This document shows, in pieces, positions 7,631-14,466 of a DNA stretch of 64,000 nt. The translations under genes and the position numbers were made by a program. The DNA lies in NCBI RefSeq assembly GCF_039545035.1, contig NZ_BAABRO010000001.1, forward strand, positions 62,001 through 126,000, in the 5' to 3' direction. This stretch comes from Novipirellula caenicola (lineage in GTDB: Bacteria > Planctomycetota > Planctomycetia > Pirellulales > Pirellulaceae). The notes beneath the pieces are model-generated. The model was not told where the DNA came from, did not search any database, and saw only the letters and a program-made list of their open reading frames with translations. How positions within the stretch are numbered: the first letter of the stretch is position 1; each line of letters starts with the position of its first letter.

Positions 7631-8020
7631 GATAGGCTTGCGTGGCGGACGAACCGCCAATCCGACGGCGCTCAACGAACCTCAGGATAGCGAGCGAAGG
7701 AGGCACGAGCAACAAACGACAATGAAGAATCGGAAACGCAGCGTTCTAGCGGCGTGGCATTCCAGGCGTTATTAACAACCACAGATACACGCAGATGCAC
7801 ACAGATACGATTCTCGATCAACCACATCTGTGTCCATTTGAGTTAATCTGTGGTTAAACCCAACTCACGCATCGGTCCGACAAGAAGGCCTGAACTATCA
7901 GGAAATTTTAATGAAAGTGACGTTCGCCCGATACGATGTCGCTGCCGACGTGAACTGGTAAAAACGTTCGAGACCTGGACAACCATTTCGCCCCCATTAG
8001 GATGTGTACGATCCCTCAAG
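7541..8020 (-). other. non-coding cassette, copy 1 (cassette 9)
   Basis: The segment between the left cores of attC 8 and attC 9 contains attC 8 and about 390 bp with no credible gene. It holds the AACCACAGAT palindrome (7777-7855) and a well-conserved tail. It repeats as 8021-8496 with few differences. On the plus strand a 16-codon frame starting ATGAAAGTGACG (7911) is kept in both copies, but its length and orientation argue against a gene. Confidence 0.75.
7777..7855. repeat. AACCACAGAT...ATCTGTGGTT palindromic repeat
   Basis: Terminal inverted arms AACCACAGAT and ATCTGTGGTT with internal CACAGATACGATT/ATCTGTGTCC symmetry. Same family as 570-643; carried inside a duplicated cassette. Confidence 0.75.
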
Positions 8021-8107
8021 AACGTTGGCGGTCACCTGGCGGCGCCCCAAGACTTTGTGCACACGAAAACACGTTGCCGTCACTCGGGTGCACACGCTGG
8101 TTCTTGC
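8016..8107 (-). other. attC site 9
   Basis: Left core TCAAGAAC, 8 nt, GTCACCTGGCGGCG. The right arm has GCCGTCACTCGGGTGCAC, 7 nt, GTTCTTGC. The right core matches GCAAGAAC at 8492-8499 exactly. Confidence 0.85.
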
Positions 8108-8496
8108 GATGGGCCTGCGTGGCGAACGAATCGCCAATCGGACGGCGATCAATGAACCTCAGGATAGCGACCGAAATAGGCTCGAGCAACAAACGACAAT
8201 GAAGAATCGGAAACGCAGCGATCTAGCGGCGTGGCATTCCAGGCGTTATTAACAACCACAGATACACGCAGATGCACACAGATACGATTCGCGATCAACC
8301 ACATCTGTGTCCATTTGAGTTAATCTGTGGTTAAATCCAACCACGCATCGGTCCGACAAGAAGGCCTGAACTATCAGGAAATTTTAATGAAAGTGACGTT
8401 CGCCCGATACGATGTCACTGCCGACGTGAACTGAAAAAAACGTTCGAGACCTGAGCAACCATTTCGCCCCCATTTGGATGTGCACGATCCCGCAAG
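8021..8496 (-). other. non-coding cassette, copy 2 (cassette 10)
   Basis: Tandem near-copy of 7541-8020, about 476 bp. Substitutions are scattered and a single small indel shifts the end of the short plus-strand frame. No convincing ORF reads in cassette orientation. Confidence 0.75.
8254..8332. repeat. AACCACAGAT...ATCTGTGGTT palindromic repeat
   Basis: Third copy of the family in this window; almost identical to 7777-7855 because the whole cassette is duplicated. Confidence 0.75.
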
Positions 8497-8584
8497 AACG
8501 GTGGCCGTCACCTGGGACGGCGAGTCGAGTCGCCATTTGTAAAAACCTGATGCCGTCCTCAATTTGCACGGACTTGTTATCCGC
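8492..8584 (-). other. attC site 10
   Basis: Left core GCAAGAAC, 8 nt, GTCACCTGGGACGGCGAG. The right arm has ATGCCGTCCTCAATTTGCA, 7 nt, GTTATCC. GACGGC pairs with GCCGTC. The right core differs from the left one, as expected for a hybrid site. Confidence 0.82.
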
Positions 8585-8607
8585 AGCTTTGGATTGCCGG
8601 TGCGATG

Positions 8608-8970
8608 TCACGGTAAATCTTCCGAATCCAGGTCACCAAACAATTCATCACGTGGAGAACGATACCAAACTATGAGTTCGTAGATGCCGCTGCAAGAGAA
8701 TAGCAGTTTGCCAAGCATTGAAACCGAGAAGCCAGTCGCGGTGAATGACATCGCAATCCCGGTCAACGCAAGTAGAAAGTAGATGATGAGCGGAATTGCC
8801 GCCCAGCGTTGTTGGAACCAAGTAAGTGCAGCGAACAGCCCAACCGACAGCCAGAAAACACCGAATGCTCTTGAGCCGTCAACAAAAGATCCGTAGGCAA
8901 CTACGGGTGCGAAAAGTGCAAGCAGCGGAGTGAACCACCCGATGCCCCATCCAGGGAAGCGAAATGTCAT
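8608..8970 (-). CDS. small multi-pass membrane protein (cassette 11)
   Basis: 120 residues, most of them hydrophobic. About four membrane segments are visible (roughly 10-28, 35-52, 56-73 and 76-98), then a polar, acidic tail (SPRDELFGDLDSEDLP) likely in the cytoplasm. No motif is recognised. The stop is 24 nt from attC 10 and the start 40 nt from attC 11. The cassette core pair here is not complementary (GTTATCC against GGGAAAC). Confidence 0.65.
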   Translation of the reverse strand: MTFRFPGWGIGWFTPLLALFAPVVAYGSFVDGSRAFGVFWLSVGLFAALTWFQQRWAAIPLIIYFLLALTGIAMSFTATGFSVSMLGKLLFSCSGIYELIVWYRSPRDELFGDLDSEDLP

Positions 8971-9009
8971 GTAAGTAAACGTTGGGTCGTAGACGGAAAG
9001 AATTGCAGT

Positions 9010-9102
9010 CGGGAAACGCCACCCGTAACCGGGTCGCGTCGAAAAAGTCTACCATCGCCAAAACGTTTGACACGCGATTCCGGTTCACGGGATTGTTGCC
9101 TT
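9010..9102 (-). other. attC site 11
   Basis: Left core CGGGAAAC, 8 nt, TAACCGGGTCGCG. The right arm has CGCGATTCCGGTTCACGG, then GTTGCC. TAACC pairs with GGTTCA leaving the one extra C seen in the other sites, a compensated change from TCACC/GGTGCA. Confidence 0.72.
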
Positions 9103-9244
9103 CCCGCTAGCAGGCTCTATGCCGGTCTCGCCACTGCGTCGCGTTCGGCAAAATCGATCCATCGCATGGCCGAAGCAACCGCAAAACTCCGAAGCCAATT
9201 GTGAGCGAGGGACGTTCGCCTGCCAGCCAGAATCACTGCACAGG

Positions 9245-9601
9245 TTAGTTTCGAAATCGGTTTAGCAGTGACTGCAGTTCATCATGATTCTCAGATGTCG
9301 TTAAAATGACAATTGAGCTGTTCTGGGGGTAGGGAGCCATTGCTGATGTTCCACCAGCTGCCTCCCAGCTTGTCGGTGAGATCGCGGATTGAATCAGGGT
9401 CATGAGCAACTCAGGGCTCCACTTTCCATCCTTCGTCCAAACCGGAAGATCCGCTGTGCGATAAGTGACGGGATAGGTTTTCGCGACTTCTTTTGCAGGG
9501 ATTGGGTTTTCGGCAAACGCGAGAGGCAGGATCCAAGGCGACGACACCGCGGCAAGCAGTAGAATAGTGGTTAACGAAAAAGCAACTTTAGGTAAACGCA
9601 T
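9245..9601 (-). CDS. secreted protein with a secretin-like short domain (cassette 12)
   Basis: 118 residues with a signal peptide (hydrophobic 8-28, cleavage near AFAEN). The mature part reads TYPVTYRTADLPVW, then LLMTLIQSAISPTSWEAAGG, MAPYPQNSSIVILTTSENHDELQSLLNRFR. The pattern xxIAPxSWxxxGG...IxxxxxxSLVIxxTxxxHxxIxxLLxxLR is one I recall from planctomycete type II secretion secretins and related general secretion pathway proteins. This looks like a free-standing copy of that domain, perhaps a partner or decoy of a secretin. Assignment is by pattern memory only. A 140-nt gap separates it from attC 11. Confidence 0.65.
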   Translation of the reverse strand: MRLPKVAFSLTTILLLAAVSSPWILPLAFAENPIPAKEVAKTYPVTYRTADLPVWTKDGKWSPELLMTLIQSAISPTSWEAAGGTSAMAPYPQNSSIVILTTSENHDELQSLLNRFRN

Positions 9602-9695
9602 CGAATTCTCCAGTAGCGGTTAAGGTAGTGTTAAAAATTACACAAACGCGACCTCGTGAGAAATAGCAATCACTGCAAATCAAAATCACTCAGTC

Positions 9696-9791
9696 AAATA
9701 ACGCTACGCATCAGCGGGGACGGGCGAAAGACTTGCAAGCATACCAAAACGTGTGCCACCCGTCCTCCGTTGAATACGATGGTTATCCGCC
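9696..9791 (-). other. attC site 12
   Basis: Left core AAATAAC, 8 nt, TCAGCGGGGACGGGCG. The right arm has CCCGTCCTCCGTTGA, then GTTATCCGCC. GGGACGGG pairs with CCCGTCC. GTTATCC matches GGATAAC at 10333-10339. Confidence 0.8.
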
Positions 9792-10325
9792 CGGTTTGGC
9801 TTTCTTCTTCGGTGAAAATCCTCCATAGAGCCGAGCAGAATCATAAGCGGACAGATCATTTTGGATTGGATCAAGAATCAATCGCTGCTGTGCGTCGAAA
9901 ACAAACACGGCCAGCCACTTCCGCGTTTTGCGGTCTTCGACCGAAAAATACTCAACCTGCTTGGCGGAGACTATGGAGTAGCACTTGTATGGTGGAAGGG
10001 GAGGGAATTCGCGTTGTCGCGTCCCGTTTGGGTACACCCAGTCGTTGTAGATGTGTCGCGGGAATTCCTCGTCCGTTGATATGCCATTTACAATTATCTC
10101 ACGCTCAGAATTCGGGTCGCTCCTAGTTTTGTGCCGTGTTGCAGTACGTGCGATGAGACCAAGTGTCGGGGACCTTCGTTCGGTCCAGCGAAACCCTTGT
10201 TCGTCAACCCTGTGAGCCACCGGCCCCCATGCATCGTTAACGGACGGTGGCTCTTCCGCGTGCGCGCAACCGTGCATTAGCACAAGTAGGGTCAACAGGA
10301 AGGAGGGTGCTAGCTTTGCGTTCAT
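9783..10325 (-). CDS. secreted protein of unknown function (cassette 13)
   Basis: 180 residues from the ATG at 10325. The longer frame up to 10376 would run back through attC 13, so the shorter start is preferred. The signal peptide MNAKLAPSFLLTLLVLMHGCAHA has a Cys at 20 in a weak lipobox (MHGC), so lipidation is possible. The mature part has no catalytic motif and ends in a basic FSPKKKAKPGG tail. The TAA stop lies inside the right core of attC 12, a classic cassette arrangement. The core pair GTTATCC/GGATAAC is exact. Confidence 0.68.
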   Translation of the reverse strand: MNAKLAPSFLLTLLVLMHGCAHAEEPPSVNDAWGPVAHRVDEQGFRWTERRSPTLGLIARTATRHKTRSDPNSEREIIVNGISTDEEFPRHIYNDWVYPNGTRQREFPPLPPYKCYSIVSAKQVEYFSVEDRKTRKWLAVFVFDAQQRLILDPIQNDLSAYDSARLYGGFSPKKKAKPGG

Positions 10326-10332
10326 TTCAGTC

Positions 10333-10424
10333 GGATAACGGTGCGGTTTTGCGGGGCCGCGCGAGCGACTCGCCATTTCAAAAACGTCAATTCACGGCCT
10401 CCGGTGCAACCGACGGGTCCCCGC
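10333..10424 (-). other. attC site 13
   Basis: Left core GGATAAC, 8 nt, TTTGCGGGGCCGCG. The right arm has CGGCCTCCGGTGCA, 7 nt, GGTCCCCGC (one-base variant of GTTCCCC). It matches GGGGAAC at 10851-10857. Confidence 0.75.
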
Positions 10425-10797
10425 CTATCGTGTCATCAACATCTGCATCCGATGTAAAGTAAAGCCGCAATTCAGGACGGTCGTCGACCAGCAGGTCTAC
10501 CGTACCAGCAGCCATGTCCCAACGTGCATGGCAACCGCCACGCATTACCGGTGTACGTTCGGTTGACGCTACACGAACGGATACAGATCGAATCGGCCGT
10601 AAGGAGTCACTGGTGAACAATTCAACCGTGTATTTACCACCGAAATCATCGCTAAGTTTTGACCATGTGCTCAAGCGATACCTGCCATCAGGTGAATCGA
10701 ATGTCGAACCGCCGCTAATCGTGACTAGCGATAGCAGCAACGGAACTGATGCGAGCGCAAGAACCGTCAGCAAAAGGAACCAGCGAAAACGGTTCAT
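10387..10797 (-). CDS. exported protein of unknown function (cassette 14)
   Basis: 136 residues. A hydrophobic N-terminus (6-28) acts as a signal peptide or anchor. The remainder includes FDSPDGRYRLSTWSKL and a strand-rich core (KYTVELFTS, VSVRVASTE) suggesting a small beta domain. It has a single cysteine. The last dozen codons lie within attC 13, so the C-terminus (DDTIGGDPSVAPEAVN) is encoded by the recombination site. Unknown family. Confidence 0.65.
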   Translation of the reverse strand: MNRFRWFLLLTVLALASVPLLLSLVTISGGSTFDSPDGRYRLSTWSKLSDDFGGKYTVELFTSDSLRPIRSVSVRVASTERTPVMRGGCHARWDMAAGTVDLLVDDRPELRLYFTSDADVDDTIGGDPSVAPEAVN

Positions 10798-10850
10798 GGC
10801 ACACAGATCATCTGAGTTCGTGGATTCCTCATGCGATAGCTACTCCAGTC

Positions 10851-10941
10851 GGGGAACGTTTGAATTCACCGAGGACGCGCGGTGGACATTGATTTGGAGA
10901 ACAACTGCGCTGCGTCCTTCGGTGCAATTCTTGGTTCTGGC
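10851..10941 (-). other. attC site 14
   Basis: Left core GGGGAAC, 8 nt, TCACCGAGGACGCGCGG. The right arm has CTGCGTCCTTCGGTGCA, 7 nt, GTTCTGGC. Nearly identical to attC 20. The right core matches GCCAGAAC at 11297-11304. Confidence 0.85.
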
Positions 10942-10945
10942 TGTT

Positions 10946-10996
10946 CGTCGTACTCGTACTCGTACTCGTACTCAGCATCGCGGTACTCGTACTCGT
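10946..10996. repeat. hexanucleotide microsatellite CGTACT
   Basis: Four CGTACT units, a short break, then two more. In cassette orientation they read CGAGTA. The homologous place in copy 2 (15227-15282) has the variant CGTGCT instead. Confidence 0.8.
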
Positions 10997-11211
10997 CAGC
11001 AGCATTGTACTCCGCGTTGGATTCGGAGACAGCGTCGGTGCGGGCGATCGGCAATGTTCAGCGGAATCGATTGGGCGGCGCGAAGCCATTGGTCGCGCGC
11101 ACGACGATGAAGGCCGACAAGATCCCTCGCGACGGCGAACGATGAAGCGACGTAGTCAATCGACAGGCTGTAAACATCAAGTCGATCGTGGTCGAAGATT
11201 GGTTCGGTCAT
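10996..11211 (-). pseudogene. four helix bundle (23S rRNA IVP-type) protein, truncated, copy 1
   Basis: The frame from MTEPIFDHDRLDVYSLSIDY (start 11211) matches the first half of four helix bundle proteins (TIGR02436 type, first found in 23S rRNA intervening sequences): FDHxxLDVY at the start and LRAAQSIPLNIA in helix 3. The family then continues with EGNGK-like residues for a total near 120. Here the frame breaks into ADRPHRRCLRIQRGVQCC and stops after about 71 residues. The frame could also start at 11295 (MKKSYS), reading through the microsatellite as TRTRTR. The original role of this family is unclear. The gene is probably dead. Confidence 0.65.
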
Positions 11212-11223
11212 CGGTACCCCATT

Positions 11224-11285
11224 TCGAGTACGAGTACGAGTACGAGTACGAGTACCGGCTGCGCCTGAGTACGAGCACGAGTACG
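11224..11285. repeat. hexanucleotide microsatellite CGAGTA
   Basis: Five CGAGTA units, an interruption, then degenerate units (GAGTACGAGCACGAGTACG). Copy 2 has only two units here (15507-15552), showing length change since the duplication. Confidence 0.8.
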
Positions 11286-11490
11286 ATTTCTTCATTGCCA
11301 GAACGTTCAACGATCACCCGGTCGCCGCGAGTGACTCTCCATTTGGAAACCGCGCGGTCGGCGACTCCGCGGCGAGTAGACCGGGGTCTCTTTGGTTTAG
11401 GTGAAGCTTTGTGTTCCCTGTTTGCCACTGGATTCCCATTGTGGTGTCACAAGATTTTAACCCTGCCTCATTGACCCTCGGCCCCTCTCA

Positions 11491-11523
11491 GATCCGGACG
11501 TGCCGTGTTATTGCATCCAGCTC
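11491..11523 (-). ncRNA. group II intron domain V, copy 2
   Basis: Minus-strand 33-nt hairpin beginning GAGCTGGATGC and ending GCACGTCCGGATC. The pairing follows domain V (GAGCYGGAUGC ... GCACGUCCGGRUC). It lies between the truncated reverse-transcriptase ORF and the 3' end, in the right order for a group II intron. Confidence 0.7.
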
Positions 11524-11550
11524 CCAGATTTCACCTACGTCCACAGTGAG

Positions 11551-11886
11551 CTACGAACCTGTTTGCCGACGTACCACGCTGAAATCGCTGGAATACGATC
11601 CACACAGGACACGATCGAGCAGATGACACTCGCTGTTCGTCCAAATAAACGCTGCGAAGTCGAGAACGCTACACCGCGATTCGCCACTGGGTGCGAACGA
11701 TGGACTCTCAAAGTCGCGTAAAATCCTGACCGCCTTCCCTACACCGGTATTACCCGGCTTCTCGCTACCCAATTGGACTTTGGGCGGCTGCGGTACTATG
11801 CGGCCATCCGAATCCCTGAGAGTCATTTGCCTTCGTCGCTTATTCCACTTCTCGGGCATACTCGGTTCGTTGTGATTGCAAGTCAT
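11551..11886 (-). pseudogene. ltrA-like: group II intron reverse transcriptase, N-terminal remnant
   Basis: The frame includes QMTLRDSDGRIVPQPPKVQLGSEKPGNTGVGKAVRI, the opening of intron-encoded proteins of the IIC type (DGxIVP ... KxxNxGxGKA). After about 60 residues the match ends. No YADD polymerase motif or maturase domain is present before domain V, so some 350 codons have been lost. Confidence 0.65.
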
Positions 11887-12280
11887 AATCGAATCAAGAA
11901 CTTCAGGGCCTCACTGGTTGCCTGGCTGACGTGTTATATAGCGCGAATGGGGCGCCGACTCCGGGTCTCCGTTTGCAACTCGCCATTGATGCTACAAACG
12001 GTGTTGCCTTGGGGCGTGAACAAACCTTGGGCAGGATCCAACATTGACAAAATTTCGGAGCTAATCCCATTCACAGTCGCGCACACCACCTGCGATCCAT
12101 TCATCCTCACTACCTCTGCCGTGTACGCTTCAAACTGCGACTTTAGCTAATGATGTCTATACGCAGCCTGCAACACTCGATACTGGGCGTGTGGCTAGCA
12201 CTTACCCAGGCGGGATTCCCACCCGCTCGTCAATCAGACCTTGCCAGTCCGCACGTTCACGCAATTGTTCTGCATTCGTT

Positions 12281-12547
12281 CTATCTTGGAAAGTCTGACC
12301 ATCCGCGAAAAACCGTCTTGAAGCACTCTTCAATCTGCTCTAGCGATGTGGTTGACCTCTTCGGCGATCCTTCCTGCTCAATCCTCTTCAGTTCTTGGCC
12401 GAGTTCTCTAAGCAGTTCTGATCCGGTCGTCCACGCCACTTCATGAAGAAGGACGTGCAACCTATCAGCCTCATTGGACAGTCCATCGTTTCGTAACGAC
12501 GCCGTTAACGCATCGAAGCACTCGTAAGACACTGGTTCAGAAGCCAT
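12281..12547 (-). CDS. small soluble protein, second gene of a two-gene cassette
   Basis: 88 residues, all-helical by composition. It has LTASLRNDGLSNEADRLHVLLHEVAWTTGSELLRELGQELKRIE, a pattern I recall from small uncharacterised proteins of about 80-100 residues. It overlaps the upstream 71-residue gene by 11 bp, so the two are probably translationally coupled. The stop lies 7 nt after the GTTCTGCA core of attC 15. Function unknown; an interacting pair with its neighbour is plausible. Confidence 0.7.
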   Translation of the reverse strand: MASEPVSYECFDALTASLRNDGLSNEADRLHVLLHEVAWTTGSELLRELGQELKRIEQEGSPKRSTTSLEQIEECFKTVFRGWSDFPR

Positions 12548-12752
12548 ACATTGTCGGATTCTTTAGAACGGCATCGGTCGTGCGTTCCGCTTGGTCGCGT
12601 TCGATCGCCGTTTGAAGCAACAAGGCAATCATCTGCGGTCGATCTCGATTCATTGCCGCTTCATCCCATGCGTCCAACAAACCGCATGCGAATAACCGTT
12701 CGTTTACGGTCATCCCACTGAGCTCATCGTCAGACGGTCTTGTCGCGGTCAT
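12537..12752 (-). CDS. small soluble protein, first gene of a two-gene cassette
   Basis: 71 residues. The stretch MTVNERLFACGLLDAWDEAAMNRD resembles a group of tiny bacterial proteins with an MTVNERL...GLxDxxDxA core, several of which I recall from mobile regions. A single helical domain is likely, with no catalytic motif. The start lies 6 nt from attC 16 and the gene overlaps the next by 11 bp. Regulatory, immunity or toxin-antitoxin roles cannot be told apart from sequence. Confidence 0.7.
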   Translation of the reverse strand: MTATRPSDDELSGMTVNERLFACGLLDAWDEAAMNRDRPQMIALLLQTAIERDQAERTTDAVLKNPTMYGF

Positions 12753-12757
12753 TGTAT

Positions 12758-12853
12758 TGCAGAACGGTAGAAATCACGGGGGACGGGCGAAAGATTTGCA
12801 AGCAGACGCGGGAACGGTCTACCCGTCCTCGCGTGCATTTCATGGTTCCCCGC
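12758..12853 (-). other. attC site 16
   Basis: Left core TGCAGAAC, 8 nt, TCACGGGGGACGGGCG. The right arm has CCCGTCCTCGCGTGCA, 7 nt, GTTCCCC. The right core matches GGGGAAC at 13314-13320 exactly. Confidence 0.85.
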
Positions 12854-12965
12854 TATTGCAGTGTAGATTCGTCAGCCACCACGGTTGATTTGAACCCAAT
12901 CATACCGAACGCAGTAACAGACAGCAAATCCGCGTCAAGCCACAACGAACGCGATCAGCCGTCAA

Positions 12966-13268
12966 TCAGCGCGAATCCGTGTTGCCACCAGTTGTCAGCA
13001 CGAGCCAATTTCGGCGAATCAGCAACAGGTACGCAAGTGTCAAGAACAAATTGGCCATGAACGCCATGATGTGAACGATTGCGGGGGCAACGTCGACCCA
13101 CGTTGCAAAAGTGTTGAGCGTGAACGAATTGCAGTACCCGGCGATCAGAAACAAGCCAGCAGCACTGAACGGAATACTTGCGGCTTTGCCTGGATGAACG
13201 TTCACAGCCTTCGCCTGACGATAGAAGGCAGTCGTTGCGATGAACGCAAGAATCACGATCAGCAACAC
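12966..13268 (-). CDS. small membrane protein (cassette 17)
   Basis: 100 residues with three likely membrane helices (about 1-16, 28-47 and 61-84) and basic loop residues (YRQAKAVNVHPGK, LIRRNW). There is no signal peptide cleavage motif. The family is not recognised. The start lies 45 nt from attC 17. The gap of about 110 nt to attC 16 contains a block (12870-12955) similar to 243-330 at the left end of the window, possibly an eroded coding tail. Confidence 0.65.
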   Translation of the reverse strand: MLLIVILAFIATTAFYRQAKAVNVHPGKAASIPFSAAGLFLIAGYCNSFTLNTFATWVDVAPAIVHIMAFMANLFLTLAYLLLIRRNWLVLTTGGNTDSR

Positions 13269-13312
13269 GGCACTACGGAAGAGAGACGAATGTAAGCAGA
13301 GTGATAATCTGT

Positions 13313-13404
13313 CGGGGAACGTCTAAAATCACCGGGCGGCGACAAGTGACTCTCCATTTGAAAACGCCGGAAGCCGCCGCTCCGGTGCATTTTTTTGCCA
13401 TCCA
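13313..13404 (-). other. attC site 17
   Basis: Left core GGGGAAC, 8 nt, TCACCGGGCGGCGAC. The right arm has GCCGCCGCTCCGGTGCA, 7 nt, GCCATCC (decayed GTTATCC). TCACCGG and CCGGTGCA pair with the single extra base. Its cassette partner is GGATAAC at 13899-13905. Confidence 0.82.
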
Positions 13405-13414
13405 GCGATTTGTG

Positions 13415-13996
13415 TCAGGATTCGGTCAGTTCGACGGCAACCATCCAGTCAGAATTCTTTGTTGGTCGCGAATCATATATGCGTTGCGGCTGTGGGTTTT
13501 GTCGAGCGGATTGTTGATTCTCTGGAGCGACGTAACCAAGACGCAAAGTAATTGATTCAGGTGTGCGATCTCGGCGGTTCTTGAAACGCCATTCTGTTTC
13601 GAATGGCGCGAATTGATGGGGGAAGCATCCAACTCCAGACAGGAAGAATGTGACGCGATCTATTTGATCAACATTCAAGAGCGGTATCCCATCGCACCAC
13701 GTTCCCAGTCGTTGGGTCTGCTCGATCTGCGAAAACGGAAACCAGAATTCGAGCATAGAAGCGAGCTTTGAATCCGTAACGATTGAAGGGCGCTGATCGA
13801 CCGAAGCGAATTTCCATCTCCAGATCGCGGTTGCGATCCTTGATTCGAGTGTGTCAGTAGTAGGTGGGTTTGAATCTGCGAAGATTGTGTCCTTAGCTGG
13901 ATAACGACGGCGGTCACCGGGCACGGAGAGACGACTTTCCACTTTGTAAAACCGCGCAAGCCGTGCTACGCGTGCACGGTATTGTTCTGCCTTCAT
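13415..13996 (-). CDS. hypothetical protein whose frame reads through attC 18 (cassette 18)
   Basis: The frame gives 193 residues if started at the ATG at 13996, which overlaps the TGA of the upstream gene (ATGA). The first 33 codons then lie in attC 18. No ATG is available close downstream of the site (the next is near residue 78), so read-through by translational coupling or a rare start codon are the options. The body has WFPFSQIEQTQRLGTWCDG and ITLRLGYVAPENQ with no recognised domain. It is soluble. The true length is uncertain. Confidence 0.6.
   Translation of the reverse strand: MKAEQYRARVARLARFYKVESRLSVPGDRRRYPAKDTIFADSNPPTTDTLESRIATAIWRWKFASVDQRPSIVTDSKLASMLEFWFPFSQIEQTQRLGTWCDGIPLLNVDQIDRVTFFLSGVGCFPHQFAPFETEWRFKNRRDRTPESITLRLGYVAPENQQSARQNPQPQRIYDSRPTKNSDWMVAVELTES
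13898..13992 (-). other. attC site 18
   Basis: Left core GGATAAC, 8 nt, GTCACCGGGCACGGAG. The right arm has GCCGTGCTACGCGTGCA, 7 nt, GTTCTGCC. The right core matches GGCAGAAC at 14467-14474 exactly. The site is probably translated into the next protein. Confidence 0.82.
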
Positions 13997-14454
13997 CTCG
14001 TAGCGGGGTCAAACTTGAACACATCGAGAATCGGGAACTTGCGTATCCACCATGATACATAGTTTTCAGGCGCCATCCACGCCTTCCCTGTCTCGAACTC
14101 GAATGTGGCTGTCGCCACTCCGGATTGAGAGATGGTTGCGACCGAAAGTGTGACGTTGTCATATCCTTTGGGGTTATCCCCAAACGTGCAGTCTGTCATC
14201 AGGTGCGCGGGAATGTCGAACGGGCCATCGTATGAAACGCCAACGAGCCGGCGGGTCGTCAGCGCGTACCAGTTGGCGTTGGACGTTATCGCAGTCACTA
14301 CGGCGCGCTCGCCATCTGAAGCACCGAATAAATTGAGTACCTCATCGTGATGGTTTTCGATTCGGGTGTATCGCCAGTTTTTGGGAGTCATCGAACTTCG
14401 GCGAATGTCCCAGATCACGTTGTTGTAGATTTTCTCGTCTGGCCTAGGATTCAT
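13993..14454 (-). CDS. hypothetical soluble protein (cassette 19)
   Basis: 153 residues from ATG 14454. The open frame continues back to 14622 but would cross attC 19, so the shorter start, 13 nt from the site, is preferred. Features include NVIWDIRRSS, a Gly/Asp-rich loop (FGASDGERAVV), and repeated aromatic residues near the end (YVSWWIRKFPILDVF). No known domain is recognised; a small alpha/beta protein is likely. The stop overlaps the next ATG as ATGA. The core pair GTTCTGCC/GGCAGAAC bounds it exactly. Confidence 0.65.
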   Translation of the reverse strand: MNPRPDEKIYNNVIWDIRRSSMTPKNWRYTRIENHHDEVLNLFGASDGERAVVTAITSNANWYALTTRRLVGVSYDGPFDIPAHLMTDCTFGDNPKGYDNVTLSVATISQSGVATATFEFETGKAWMAPENYVSWWIRKFPILDVFKFDPATR

Positions 14455-14466
14455 GTTAGGTTCATT

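Larger units (their letters stand above)
11372..12254 (-). mobile_element. group IIC-type intron remnant, copy 2, inside attC 15
   Basis: On the minus strand it starts with GTGCGGACTGGC at 12254 (group II 5' consensus GUGYG). It then runs about 370 nt of domain I-like structure containing a GGGTGGGAATCCCGCC hairpin. The first part of the intron-encoded protein follows (11886-11551), then domain V at 11491-11523 and the 3' end near 11372. At about 880 nt it is less than half of a usual IIC intron with its ORF; most of the reverse transcriptase is deleted. Class C introns of the attC subgroup are known to target attC sites, and both introns here sit at the same attC position. Confidence 0.75.
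11297..12274 (-). other. attC site 15, split by a group II intron
   Basis: The left part (11297 to about 11371) has core GCCAGAAC, 8 nt, ATCACCCGGTCGCCGCG and the returning arm GGTCGGCGACTCCG. The right part (12255-12274) has GTTCA, 7 nt, GTTCTGCA. The right core is the exact complement of TGCAGAAC at 12758-12765 across the two-gene cassette. That confirms the two halves belong to one site. Confidence 0.75.

Noticed and set aside
7434-8252. Plus-strand frames of 66-113 codons across attC 8 and 9
   Set aside because: They read through the recombination sites against the cassette orientation and overlap a real minus-strand gene. Similarity between them reflects the duplicated DNA.
10829-11474. 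Frames rich in TRTRTR, STSTST and EYEYEY
   Set aside because: Products of the CGAGTA/CGTACT microsatellite in different frames. Only the FDHDRLDVY-containing frame has family similarity.
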